A stretch of DNA of 64,000 bases, from NCBI GenBank assembly GCA_026545225.1, contig CM048850.1, forward strand, positions 27,271,797 through 27,335,796. The letters are read 5' to 3'. Positions 1 to 12,800 of this stretch are shown in pieces. Numbering within the stretch: position 1 is the stretch's first letter; every line of letters begins with the position of its first letter. Under the pieces are notes generated by a model. That model saw nothing but the letters and a program-made list of their open reading frames with translations. It did not search any database and was not told the origin of the DNA. The translations under genes were made by a program, and so were the position numbers. Origin of the DNA: Cornus controversa. Taxonomy: Eukaryota > Streptophyta > Magnoliopsida > Cornales > Cornaceae.

Positions 1-230
1 AGAACTCTATTACTCAAACACAATTTATAACCAAAGATACTATTATTTTTTTAAAAAAAATTATTTTGGGTTACCAAACATTTTTTCAGATTTTAGCTTT
101 TAAAATTTTGACAGCAGATGACATTACCAAACAAATTCTGCTTTTGACAGAAATGACAGCAAATCTGCTTTTCAGATTCCATTTTTCTGAAATCAGAAAA
201 TGGAATCCGATAGCTTTTCCAAAGAGCCCC
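1..230. other. Intron sequence upstream of the first visible LRR exon
   Basis: AT-rich non-coding DNA that is not part of the tandem unit. It must belong to an intron of the LRR gene, because the next feature downstream is a 3' splice site in front of an internal exon. The short reading frames here have no recognisable domain. Around 60-230 there are several 'ttaccaaaca' and 'cagattttagc'-like words, typical of degenerate MITE remnants, but no element ends can be fixed. Confidence 0.6.
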
Positions 231-492
231 TTACATTTCACTTTTTGAAATAAACACTTATTGTTGGATGGATGGAAAGATGAAGACTCGTAACTCAAAT
301 CTAGCATCACCTTGAACTATCAAAACTAACTTCAAGGGGCAATCTTTAATTTAAGCCTAAATTCTGATTTCGGATCTATTCATTTTTTTCAATTGAATCA
401 TGTATGAGTCTAATTTATAGTCTAACTTTCGTTGACCTTCTGTAATTTTTTTTCACATTAATTAATGTAATGTGATATATTAAATTTCGCAG

Positions 493-894
493 GTTAGGTT
501 TCCAGCTTTGGAGGAATTGAAGATTAATGATTTGGAAAGCCTCACAGCAATATGGGACAATGAATTATTCCTAGATTTGAATGTAGAAGATTCTTTTCAG
601 CGGCTGAGGAACATCAATGTGCGAAATTGTCAGAAACTAGTGAATATAATTCCACCCAATGTACTCCCATTATTACAAGGCCTTGAAATTCTCATAGTCT
701 CAACAGTATCTATAGTTGAAGTAATTGTTACTGAAGAAGGTAGTGATGGGATCGCTGTGCTCCCTCGATTAAAGACTATGACACTTGAATACTTGCCAAA
801 CCTCAAAAGTTTCTGTTGGTCGAGAAGAGGAGGAGAAGATATGGTACAAGAGGAGAATAATATTCCGCAACAAAAAGCTCTCTTTAACCACGAG
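493..894 (+). CDS. LRR exon, array copy 1 (134 codons)
   Basis: Preceded by 'aaatttcgcag' and followed by 'gtacat', giving a symmetric phase-0 exon of 402 bp. It encodes one block of irregular leucine-rich repeats starting [10 protein letters not shown] and ending A-L-F-N-H-E, with an acidic/polar stretch (E-D-M-V-Q-E-E-N-N) near its end. At four variable positions it carries K, N, T and A (ELKIND, INVRNC, VSTVSI, GIAVL), like copy 4 and unlike copies 2 and 3. Without splicing the frame closes a few codons into the intron, which supports the donor site. Confidence 0.8.
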
Positions 895-3800
895 GTACAT
901 ACGTGTCCATAATTAATCCTTCAATTCCTTCGATTTCATGCGTAATTGTTTGACAAATCGAATTCCATCGATTTAATTTAGATCACTAGTACTATAAACA
1001 AGCGCAACACTCTCCTCTATCTTCTTAAAAGTGGGTGCTTGAAAATCAGTATTCTTTTTTTTTCTTTACTTCTCTTAAAATAAAGGTCTACAATGCAGTA
1101 AAGTCCTTGTGTTAGTGCAACATTGTGATATTGTGTGTGCATTAACTTTATTTCTTCTTTCTATCTCATGTTTCTTCCTCCACTCACATGGGAAGTCGCG
1201 CATTTAAGATTTTATTGAAACATAACAAGTGTTAGATTGGGACAATAAGTGCTATTCTCCCCAACAGAACACAAAACTGCTTCTTTCTCTCTTCTGTGGC
1301 CTGTGTCTCTCTCTCAAAATTATTACATGACAGGGGGATTACATATTTCCGGCCACTTACAAGTTGTCACGCGAGCACGCGAGCAAATATGTTAGCTTTC
1401 TGAGTGCGTAACAACTTATGATTGGTGGGGACAATGTAGTCCCGGACCATGTCCTCTCTCTCTTTCATTTTTTCTTCTCTAGTCCGGGCTGACTCTCTCT
1501 CCCTTTCTGGTCTCCTTTCTTCACTCCTTTTATATATATATATATAAATATAAATATATATATATATGGGGGGTGATATCCGCACTCCTCTTTTCTACAT
1601 TTGCACTGCCATATTAAATGAAATGACACTTCTAACTTTAACTTTACATGATTATGTTTTTTATAATTACACAACTATCCTTTTAGATATTTTTCTCATT
1701 GTCTTCGATTTCTAGTGTTTTCGGTCTCTTTCGACCGGATAAAAAAAACCAAAAAACTTATATTTTTTATGGAACCCAATTTTTTTTTATTTTTTATTAT
1801 GTTGAATAAATTATCTCTTTTGATAGGACAAAAAAAAAAGTTATCTCTTTTGATTAAATTATCTCTTTTTATAGGAATCCAAAATTTTTTTTATCTCCAT
1901 TGAAGAAATTATCTCTTTTGACATTATTAAAAAAAAAGACATAAAAAAATATTAATTCTATTGAATAAATTATCTCTTTTGATAGGACTTCGAAATTTTT
2001 TTTTTTATCTCTATTGAAGAAAATATCTCCTTTGACACGACCGGAAAACAAATATGGTATGCAAAAAAAAAATTGGATGGACCCAAAAAATATTATCTTT
2101 ATTGAATAAATTCTCTTTTGACATAACCCAAAAAAATTTATCCAAAAAAAGTTATCTCTGTTGAATAAAGTATCTTTTTTGACAGTACCCCAAGAAAAAA
2201 GTTATTTTTGTTGATTGAATTATCTCTTTTGATAGAAAAAAAAAGGTTATCTATCTTAAATACATGATAAAAAAAATTATCTTTAGAGAAAGTAACAAGA
2301 GTACGTTATGGTATTATAAAATAAGAGATAATAGATTAATGAGTTTAGGAATTTTTTTGTCATTTTATTTAAAAGAAAAAGGCAAATAGAGTGTAAATGT
2401 AGAAAAGTGGAGTGCGAAAATCGTCTCCCTATATTTCTAAGTTAATTTGACTAGTTTGGTAATTACCAACCACTATTATGATGATAGACGTTTTACTAGC
2501 CTATATTCGCCACTAAAACTTATGGTGGCAGTTTTTATGGCTTTTGGTGGTAGATATATCTAGTTTCGACGTTCTAAGGTTTTTAGGTTAAAATTTAACT
2601 CCTCTTCTCTTACTTTTCTTTTTTCCTACTCAAGTTAGGGTTAAAGTTTGTCTCTCTACTCTATGTGAACGCTTTTGTTTCACATAGATGGCGTCAGCAA
2701 TTTAATTTTTAAAATCATTTTTAATTACTTTGTCCCACTTAAGGTACTTTTTTTATTATATGTTTGACTGAAAAAATTATGTATTTGCAATCCTATTAGT
2801 TTTAGAGTTGATGACTCGTCTTTACCGTTAAGATTTTTCTTTTTCTAAATTAGGATTTGGATGGTTTGTGTTATGCAACTTATTCTATATAAATCATTTT
2901 CTCGAAATAATTGATTGACACCCAGAGTATCAAATTTCTCTAATTGGACACTAACTACTAACTATATATCATATTATAAATGTATTATGGGTTCTGTTTC
3001 TTTAGGGACCAGCTTCAGTTTTTATCCTTTCTGGTGTGAGGAGATATCTCCTATTTTCTAATGTATCGACTCAAAATATCGTGATATTCTACTTTAGCGC
3101 AAAGAGCCACAATTTGAGTGACTGTATTTTACGAATTGAAAGGATTGTAGATATTGCTAATTAAATGCGTAACAGTGACTTTAAAAATGCGTAAGCTTCA
3201 TGATCTTATGAGCTAATGAGTTATTAACTTCAAAAACACTACATTATGTGATTCAATAACTTAGTCGCTTGGTTGAAAAAATATTCAAGTTACAATATTT
3301 TAATTTACCAAAAAAATATTTCTTATTTAAGAAAAACAAAAATAAAATAAAATAGAAAATAACAAAGCTACGAGTGGTTTTTTTTTCCGGAAAAGTTAAG
3401 TTATGAGTGGCACTTTTTTTTTTTATGGTCTCGACAAAGAATTCCTATAATACTTTTGAGAAAATTAAATCTTCTAGATTTCTCTTAGAAAGGAGACTGA
3501 CCACTAGGCTAGAGGCCTTGGCAACTCGTAATTAATGTCACCTTTTGAAATTCTAAAATTAACTTTCCACTAGCTCAAAATAGATATATTTTTAATTTAA
3601 AAAAAGTTTTCAAAATTTAAGAATAATTTAAGAAAACAATTTATTTACATTTCACTTTTTGAAGTAAACACTTATTGCTGGATGGATGGAAAGACGAAGA
3701 CTTGTAACCCTAATCTAGCATCACCTTGAACTTTCAAAACTAACTTCAAAAGGCAATCTTTAATTTAAGCCTAAATTCTGATTTCGGATCTATTCATTTT

Positions 3801-6800
3801 TTTCAATTGAATCATGTATGAGTCTAATTTATAATCTAACCTTCTTTGACCTTGTGTAATTTTTTTCACATTAATTAATGTAATGTGATATATTAAATTT
3901 CGCAGGTTAGGTTTCCAGCTTTGGAGGAATTGGAGATTAATGATTTGGAAAGCCTCACAGCAATATGGGACAACGAATTATTCCTAGATTTGAATGTAGA
4001 AGATTCTTTTCAGCGGCTGAGGAACATCTATGTGCGAAATTGTCAGAAACTAGTGAATATAATTCCACCCAATGTACTCCCATTGTTACAAGGCCTTGAA
4101 ATTCTCATAGTCTCAAGGGTATCTATAGTTGAAGTAATTGTTACTGAAGAAGGTAGTGATGGGATCGTTGTGCTCCCTCGATTAAAGACTATGACACTTG
4201 AATACTTGCCAAACCTCAAAAGTTTCTGTTGGTCGAGAAGAGGAGGAGAAGATATGGTACAAGAGGAGAATAATATTCCGCAACAAAAAGCTCTCTTTAA
4301 CCACGAGGTACATACGTGTCCATAATTAATCCTTCAATTCCTTCGATTTCATGCGTAATTGTTTGACAAATCGAATTCCATCGATTTAATTTAGATCACT
4401 AGTACTATAAACAAGCGCAACACTCTCCTCTATCTTCTTAAAAGTGGGTGCTTGAAAATCAGTATTCTTTTTTTTTCTTTACTTCTCTTAAAATAAAGGT
4501 CTACAATGCAGTAAAGTCCTTGTGTTAGTGCAACATTGTGATATTGTGTGTGCATTAACTTTATTTCTTCTTTCTATCTCATGTTTCTTCCTCCACTCAC
4601 ATGGGAAGTCGCGCATTTAAGATTTTATTGAAACATAACAAGTGTTAGATTGGGACAATAAGTGCTATTCTCCCCAACAGAACACAAAACTGCTTCTTTC
4701 TCTCTTCTGTGGCCTGTGTCTCTCTCTCAAAATTATTACATGACAGGGGGATTACATATTTCCGGCCACTTACAAGTTGTCACGCGAGCACGCGAGCAAA
4801 TATGTTAGCTTTCTGAGTGCGTAACAACTTATGATTGGTGGGGACAATGTAGTCCCGGACCATGTCCTCTCTCTCTTTCATTTTTTCTTCTCTAGTCCGG
4901 GCTGACTCTCTCTCCCTTTCTGGTCTCCTTTCTTCACTCCTTTTATATATATATATATAAATATAAATATATATATATATGGGGGGTGATATCCGCACTC
5001 CTCTTTTCTACATTTGCACTGCCATATTAAATGAAATGACACTTCTAACTTTAACTTTACATGATTATGTTTTTTATAATTACACAACTATCCTTTTAGA
5101 TATTTTTCTCATTGTCTTCGATTTCTAGTGTTTTCGGTCTCTTTCGACCGGATAAAAAAAACCAAAAAACTTATATTTTTTATGGAACCCAATTTTTTTT
5201 TATTTTTTATTATGTTGAATAAATTATCTCTTTTGATAGGACAAAAAAAAAAGTTATCTCTTTTGATTAAATTATCTCTTTTTATAGGAATCCAAAATTT
5301 TTTTTATCTCCATTGAAGAAATTATCTCTTTTGACATTATTAAAAAAAAAGACATAAAAAAATATTAATTCTATTGAATAAATTATCTCTTTTGATAGGA
5401 CTTCGAAATTTTTTTTTTTATCTCTATTGAAGAAAATATCTCCTTTGACACGACCGGAAAACAAATATGGTATGCAAAAAAAAAATTGGATGGACCCAAA
5501 AAATATTATCTTTATTGAATAAATTCTCTTTTGACATAACCCAAAAAAATTTATCCAAAAAAAGTTATCTCTGTTGAATAAAGTATCTTTTTTGACAGTA
5601 CCCCAAGAAAAAAGTTATTTTTGTTGATTGAATTATCTCTTTTGATAGAAAAAAAAAGGTTATCTATCTTAAATACATGATAAAAAAAATTATCTTTAGA
5701 GAAAGTAACAAGAGTACGTTATGGTATTATAAAATAAGAGATAATAGATTAATGAGTTTAGGAATTTTTTTGTCATTTTATTTAAAAGAAAAAGGCAAAT
5801 AGAGTGTAAATGTAGAAAAGTGGAGTGCGAAAATCGTCTCCCTATATTTCTAAGTTAATTTGACTAGTTTGGTAATTACCAACCACTATTATGATGATAG
5901 ACGTTTTACTAGCCTATATTCGCCACTAAAACTTATGGTGGCAGTTTTTATGGCTTTTGGTGGTAGATATATCTAGTTTCGACGTTCTAAGGTTTTTAGG
6001 TTAAAATTTAACTCCTCTTCTCTTACTTTTCTTTTTTCCTACTCAAGTTAGGGTTAAAGTTTGTCTCTCTACTCTATGTGAACGCTTTTGTTTCACATAG
6101 ATGGCGTCAGCAATTTAATTTTTAAAATCATTTTTAATTACTTTGTCCCACTTAAGGTACTTTTTTTATTATATGTTTGACTGAAAAAATTATGTATTTG
6201 CAATCCTATTAGTTTTAGAGTTGATGACTCGTCTTTACCGTTAAGATTTTTCTTTTTCTAAATTAGGATTTGGATGGTTTGTGTTATGCAACTTATTCTA
6301 TATAAATCATTTTCTCGAAATAATTGATTGACACCCAGAGTATCAAATTTCTCTAATTGGACACTAACTACTAACTATATATCATATTATAAATGTATTA
6401 TGGGTTCTGTTTCTTTAGGGACCAGCTTCAGTTTTTATCCTTTCTGGTGTGAGGAGATATCTCCTATTTTCTAATGTATCGACTCAAAATATCGTGATAT
6501 TCTACTTTAGCGCAAAGAGCCACAATTTGAGTGACTGTATTTTACGAATTGAAAGGATTGTAGATATTGCTAATTAAATGCGTAACAGTGACTTTAAAAA
6601 TGCGTAAGCTTCATGATCTTATGAGCTAATGAGTTATTAACTTCAAAAACACTACATTATGTGATTCAATAACTTAGTCGCTTGGTTGAAAAAATATTCA
6701 AGTTACAATATTTTAATTTACCAAAAAAATATTTCTTATTTAAGAAAAACAAAAATAAAATAAAATAGAAAATAACAAAGCTACGAGTGGTTTTTTTTTC

Positions 6801-9800
6801 CGGAAAAGTTAAGTTATGAGTGGCACTTTTTTTTTTTATGGTCTCGACAAAGAATTCCTATAATACTTTTGAGAAAATTAAATCTTCTAGATTTCTCTTA
6901 GAAAGGAGACTGACCACTAGGCTAGAGGCCTTGGCAACTCGTAATTAATGTCACCTTTTGAAATTCTAAAATTAACTTTCCACTAGCTCAAAATAGATAT
7001 ATTTTTAATTTAAAAAAAGTTTTCAAAATTTAAGAATAATTTAAGAAAACAATTTATTTACATTTCACTTTTTGAAGTAAACACTTATTGCTGGATGGAT
7101 GGAAAGACGAAGACTTGTAACCCTAATCTAGCATCACCTTGAACTTTCAAAACTAACTTCAAAAGGCAATCTTTAATTTAAGCCTAAATTCTGATTTCGG
7201 ATCTATTCATTTTTTTCAATTGAATCATGTATGAGTCTAATTTATAATCTAACCTTCTTTGACCTTGTGTAATTTTTTTCACATTAATTAATGTAATGTG
7301 ATATATTAAATTTCGCAGGTTAGGTTTCCAGCTTTGGAGGAATTGGAGATTAATGATTTGGAAAGCCTCACAGCAATATGGGACAACGAATTATTCCTAG
7401 ATTTGAATGTAGAAGATTCTTTTCAGCGGCTGAGGAACATCTATGTGCGAAATTGTCAGAAACTAGTGAATATAATTCCACCCAATGTACTCCCATTGTT
7501 ACAAGGCCTTGAAATTCTCATAGTCTCAAGGGTATCTATAGTTGAAGTAATTGTTACTGAAGAAGGTAGTGATGGGATCGTTGTGCTCCCTCGATTAAAG
7601 ACTATGACACTTGAATACTTGCCAAACCTCAAAAGTTTCTGTTGGTCGAGAAGAGGAGGAGAAGATATGGTACAAGAGGAGAATAATATTCCGCAACAAA
7701 AAGCTCTCTTTAACCACGAGGTACATACGTGTCCATAATTAATCCTTCAATTCCTTCGATTTCATGCGTAATTGTTTGACAAATCCAATTCCATCGATTT
7801 AATTTAGATCACTAGTACTATAAACAAGCGCAACACTCTCCTCTATCTTCTTAAAAGTGGGTGCTTGAAAATCAGTATTCTTTTTTTTTTCTTTACTTCT
7901 CTTAAAATAAAGGTCTAAAATGCAGTAAAGTCCTTGTGTTAGTGCAACATTGTGATATTGTGTATGCATTAACTTTATTTCTTCTTTCTATCTCATGTTT
8001 CTTCCTCCACTCACATGGGAAGTCACGCATTTAAGATTTTATTGAAACATAACAAGTGTTAGATTGGGACAATAAGTGCTATTCTCCCCAACAGAACACA
8101 AAACTGCTTCTTTCTCTCTTCTGTGGCCCGTGTCTCTCTATCAAAATTATTACATGACAGGGGGATTACATATTTCCGGCCACTTACAAGTTGTCACACA
8201 ATCAAATATGTTAGCTTTTTGAGTGCGTAACAACTTGTGATTGGTTGGGATAATGTAGTCCCGAACCATGTCCTCTCTCTCTTTCATTTTTTCTTCTCTA
8301 GTCCGGGTTGACTCTCTCTCCCTTTCTGGTCCCCTTTCTTCACTCCTTTTATATATATATATATATATATGGGAGGCGATATCCGCACTCCTCTTTTCTA
8401 CATTTGCACTCCCATATTAAATGAAATGACACTTCTAACTTTAACTTTACATGATTATGTTTTTTATAATTACACAATTATCCTTTTAGATATTTTTCTC
8501 ATCGTCTTCGATTTTTAGTGTTTTCAGTCTCTTTCGACCGGATAAAAAAAACCAAAAAACTTATATTTTTTATGGAACCCAATTTTTTTTTATTTTTTAT
8601 TATGTTGAATAAATTATCTCTTTTGATAGGACAAAAAAAAAAGTTATCTCTTTTGATTAAATTATCTCTTTTTATAGGAATCCAAAATTTTTTTTATCTC
8701 CATTGAAGAAATTATCTCTTTTGATATTATTAAAAAAAAAGACCCAAAAAAAATATTAATTCTATTGAATAAATTATCTCTTTTGATAGGACTTCGAAAT
8801 TTTTTTTTTTTATCTCTATTGAAGAAAATATCTCCTTTGACACGACTGGAAAACAAATATGGTATGCAAAAAAAAAATTGGATGGACCCAAAAAATATTA
8901 TCTTTATTGAATAAATTCTCTTTTGACATAACCCAAAAAAATTTATCCAAAAAAAGTTATCTCTGTTGAATAAAGTATCTTTTTTGACAGTACCCCAAGA
9001 AAAAAGTTATTTTTGTTGATTGAATTATCTCTTTTGATAGAAAAAAAAAGGTTATCTATCTTAAATACATGATAAAAAAAATTATCTTTAGAGAAAGTAA
9101 CAAGAGTACGTTATGGTATTATAAAATAAGAGATAATAGATTAATGAGTTTAGGAATTTTTTTGTCATTTTATTTAAAAGAAAAAGGCAAATAGAGTGTA
9201 AATGTAGAAAAGTGGAGTGCGAAAATCGTCTCCCTATATTTCTAAGTTAATTTGACTAGTTTGGTAATTACCAACCACTATTATGATGATAGACGTTTTA
9301 CTAGCCTATATTCGCCACTAAAACTTATGGTGGCAGTTTTTATGGCTTTTGGTGGTAGATATATCTAGTTTCGACGTTCTAAGGTTTTTAGGTTAAAATT
9401 TAACTCCTCTTCTCTTACTTTTCTTTTTTCCTACTCAAGTTAGGGTTAAAGTTTGTCTCTCTACTCTATGTGAACGCTTTTGTTTCACATAGATGGCGTC
9501 AGCAATTTAATTTTTAAAATCATTTTTAATTACTTTGTCCCACTTAAGGTACTTTTTTTATTATATGTTTGACTGAAAAAATTATGTATTTGCAATCCTA
9601 TTAGTTTTAGAGTTGATGACTCGTCTTTACCGTTAAGATTTTTCTTTTTCTAAATTAGGATTTGGATGGTTTGTGTTATGCAACTTATTCTATATAAATC
9701 ATTTTCTCGAAATAATTGATTGACACCCAGAGTATCAAATTTCTCTAATTGGACACTAACTACTAACTATATATCATATTATAAATGTATTATGGGTTCT

Positions 9801-12800
9801 GTTTCTTTAGGGACCAGCTTCAGTTTTTATCCTTTCTGGTGTGAGGAGATATCTCCTATTTTCTAATGTATCGACTCAAAATATCGTGATATTCTACTTT
9901 AGCGCAAAGAGCCACAATTTGAGTGACTGTATTTTACGAATTGAAAGGATTGTAGATATTGCTAATTAAATGCGTAACAGTGACTTTAAAAATGCGTAAG
10001 CTTCATGATCTTATGAGCTAATGAGTTATTAACTTCAAAAACACTACATTATGTGATTCAATAACTTAGCCGCTTGGTTGAAAAAATATTCAAGTTACAA
10101 TATTTTAATTTACCAAAAAAATATTTCTTATTTAAGAAAAACAAAAATAAAATAAAATAGAAAATAACAAAGCTACGAGTGGTTTTTTTTCCGGAAAAGT
10201 TAAGTTACGAGTGGCACTTTTTTTTTTTATGGTCTCGACAAAGAATTCCTATAATACTTTTGAGAAAATTAAATCTTCTAGATTTCTCTTAGAAAGGAGA
10301 CTGACCACTAGGCTAGAGGCCTTGGCAACTCATAATTAATGTCACCTTTTGAAATTCTAAAATTAACTTTCCACTAGCTCAAAATAGATATATTTTTAAT
10401 TTAAAAAAAGTTTTCAAAATTTAAGAATAATTTAAGAAAACAATTTATTTACATTTCACTTTTTGAAGTAAACACTTATTGCTGGATGGATGGAAAGACG
10501 AAGACTTGTAACTCTAATCTAGCATCACCTTGAACTTTCAAAACTAACTTCAAAAGGCAATCTTTAATTTAAGCCTAAATTCTGATTTCGGATCTATTCA
10601 TTTTTTTCAATTGAATCATGTATGAGTCTAATTTATAATCTAACCTTCTTTGACCTTGTGTAATTTTTTTTCACATTAATTAGTGTAATGTGATATATTA
10701 AATTTCGCAGGTTAGGTTTCCAGTTTTGGAGGAATTGAAGATTAATGATTTGGAAAGCCTCACAGCAATATGGGACAACGAATTATTCCTAGATTTGAAG
10801 GTCGAAGATTTTTTTCAGCGGCTGAGGAACATCAATGTGCAAAATTGTCAGAAACTAGTGAATATAATTCCTCCCAATGTACTCCCATTGTTACAAGGCG
10901 TTGAAATTCTCATAGTCTCAACAGTATCTATAGTTGAAGTAATTGTTACTAAAGAAGGTAGTGATGGGATCGCTGTGCTCCCTCGATTAAAGATTATGAC
11001 ACTTGAATACTTGCCAAACCTCAAAAGTTTCTGTTGGTCAAGAAGAGGAGGAGAAGATATGGTACAAGAGGAGAATAATATTCCGCAACAACAAGCTCTC
11101 TTTAACCATGAGGTACATACGTGTCCATAATTAATCCTTCAATTCCTTCGATTTCATGCGTAATTGTTTGACAAATCGAATTCCATCGATTTAATTTAGA
11201 TCACTAGTACTATAAACAAGCGCAACACTCTCCTCTATCTTCTTAAAAGTGGGTGCTTGAAAATCAGTATTCTTTTTTTTTCTTTACTTCTCTTAAAATA
11301 AAGGTCTACAATGCAGTAAAGTCCTTGTGTTAGTGCAACATTGTGATATTGTGTGTGCATTAACTTTATTTCTTCTTTCTATCTCATGTTTCTTCCTCCA
11401 CTCACATGGGAAGTCGCGCATTTAAGATTTTATTGAAACATAACAAGTGTTAGATTGGGACAATAAGTGCTATTCTCCCCAACAGAACACAAAACTGCTT
11501 CTTTCTCTCTTCTGTGGCCCGTGTCTCTCTCTCAAAATTATTACATGACAGGGGGATTACATATTTCCGGCCACTTACAAGTTGTCACACAATCAAATAT
11601 GTTAGCTTTTTGAGTGCGTAACAACTTGTGATTGGTTGGGACAATGTAGTCTCGAACCATGTCCTCTCTCTCTTTCATTTTTTCTTCTCTAGTCCGGGCT
11701 GACTCTCTCTCCCTTTCTGGTCCCCTTTCTTCACTCCTTTTATATATATATATATATATATATAAATATAAATATATATATATGGGAGGCGATATCCGCA
11801 CTCCTCTTTTCTACATTTGCACTGCCATATTAAATGAAATGACACTTCTAACTTTAACTTTACATGATTATGTTTTTTATAATTACACAACCATCCTTTT
11901 AGATATCCTCCTTATTGTTTTCGATCTTTAGTGTTTTCGGCCTCTTTTGACCAGATAAAAAAAAAACCAAAAAAGTTAATAACTCATTAGCTCATAATAT
12001 GTATTTTACAAATTGAAAGGATTCTAGATATTGCTAATTAAATGCGTAACAGTGACTTAAAAATGCGTAAGCTTCATAATCTTATGAGCTAATGAGTTAT
12101 TAACTTCAAAAACACTACATTATGTGGTTCAATAACTTAGCCGCTTGGTTGAATATATTGAGAAAATACATACTTAGTGACATTGATCACAAGTTTATCA
12201 TGCTTTCAAAACATAGATACTTATCGAGAACAATTATAAATGCTATGACTTTATTGATCAATATTAAAGTTTGCAATAAATGCTATGACTTTATTGATCA
12301 ATATTAAAGTTTGCATACTTGTTTTTTGGTTCATTAAAATTTTGCTTTATTATGTTCAAATAACCCAATGACCACTATCAACCTCACTAATTATTGCTTC
12401 TTATAAAAAATACAAGTAAATCGATTTTATTCTTAATATCATTTGATTTGTGACTGTACTTGGTTTGTTTGAAAAATATCATACAACAAGAAGTCTAGTT
12501 GACTCCTCATGCAATGTAAATAATTTTCATTTTAAAATGATAGGAGCCAAAATATCAATGACTGGTTCAGTGAACCGAAGAATATAATTTATAATATTAT
12601 ACATGGAAACTCCACCATTGTGTCAGACTAATCTACACATTAATATAATTTATAATGTTTCCATTTTCATTAAATTATCAAATAATCATTTTACTTTTTT
12701 TTTTTTTTATCACAATATTGGTTTTGCCTCAGGCTTCTCCAACAAGCCTCCTGTTTATACTGTAACAATACATATGCACTCGTACAGGTCAGTCATACTA

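Larger units (their letters stand above)
231..11955 (+). repeat. Tandem array of 3.4-kb exon+intron units of an LRR gene (4 copies)
   Basis: Each unit begins near 'ttacatttcactttttga' (231, 3645, 7058, 10449) and holds one 402-bp LRR exon followed by about 3 kb of intron. Exon-to-exon spacing is 3413, 3413 and 3392 bp. The fourth unit is cut off near 11,955. Comparing position x with x+3413, I see no difference from about 753 to about 4369, so units 1-3 are extremely young copies or partly an assembly artefact. Units 3 and 4 share differences from units 1 and 2 in the intron, for example 'cacacaatcaaatatg' in place of 'cacgcgagcacgcgagcaaatatg'. Units 2 and 3 have the same exon. This mosaic pattern fits unequal crossing-over or gene conversion. 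Confidence 0.95.

Noticed and set aside
1367..1674. Minus-strand reading frames over the TA/CT-rich parts of the array introns (repeated near 4,780-5,087 and 11,541-11,890)
   Set aside because: They consist of Tyr-Ile-Tyr-Ile or Arg-Glu runs from microsatellites, lie in introns, and have no domain.
1715..2051. Plus and minus frames across the 'ttatctcttttga' repeats
   Set aside because: Low-complexity Lys/Phe/Leu peptides generated by the repeat inside the TIR element.
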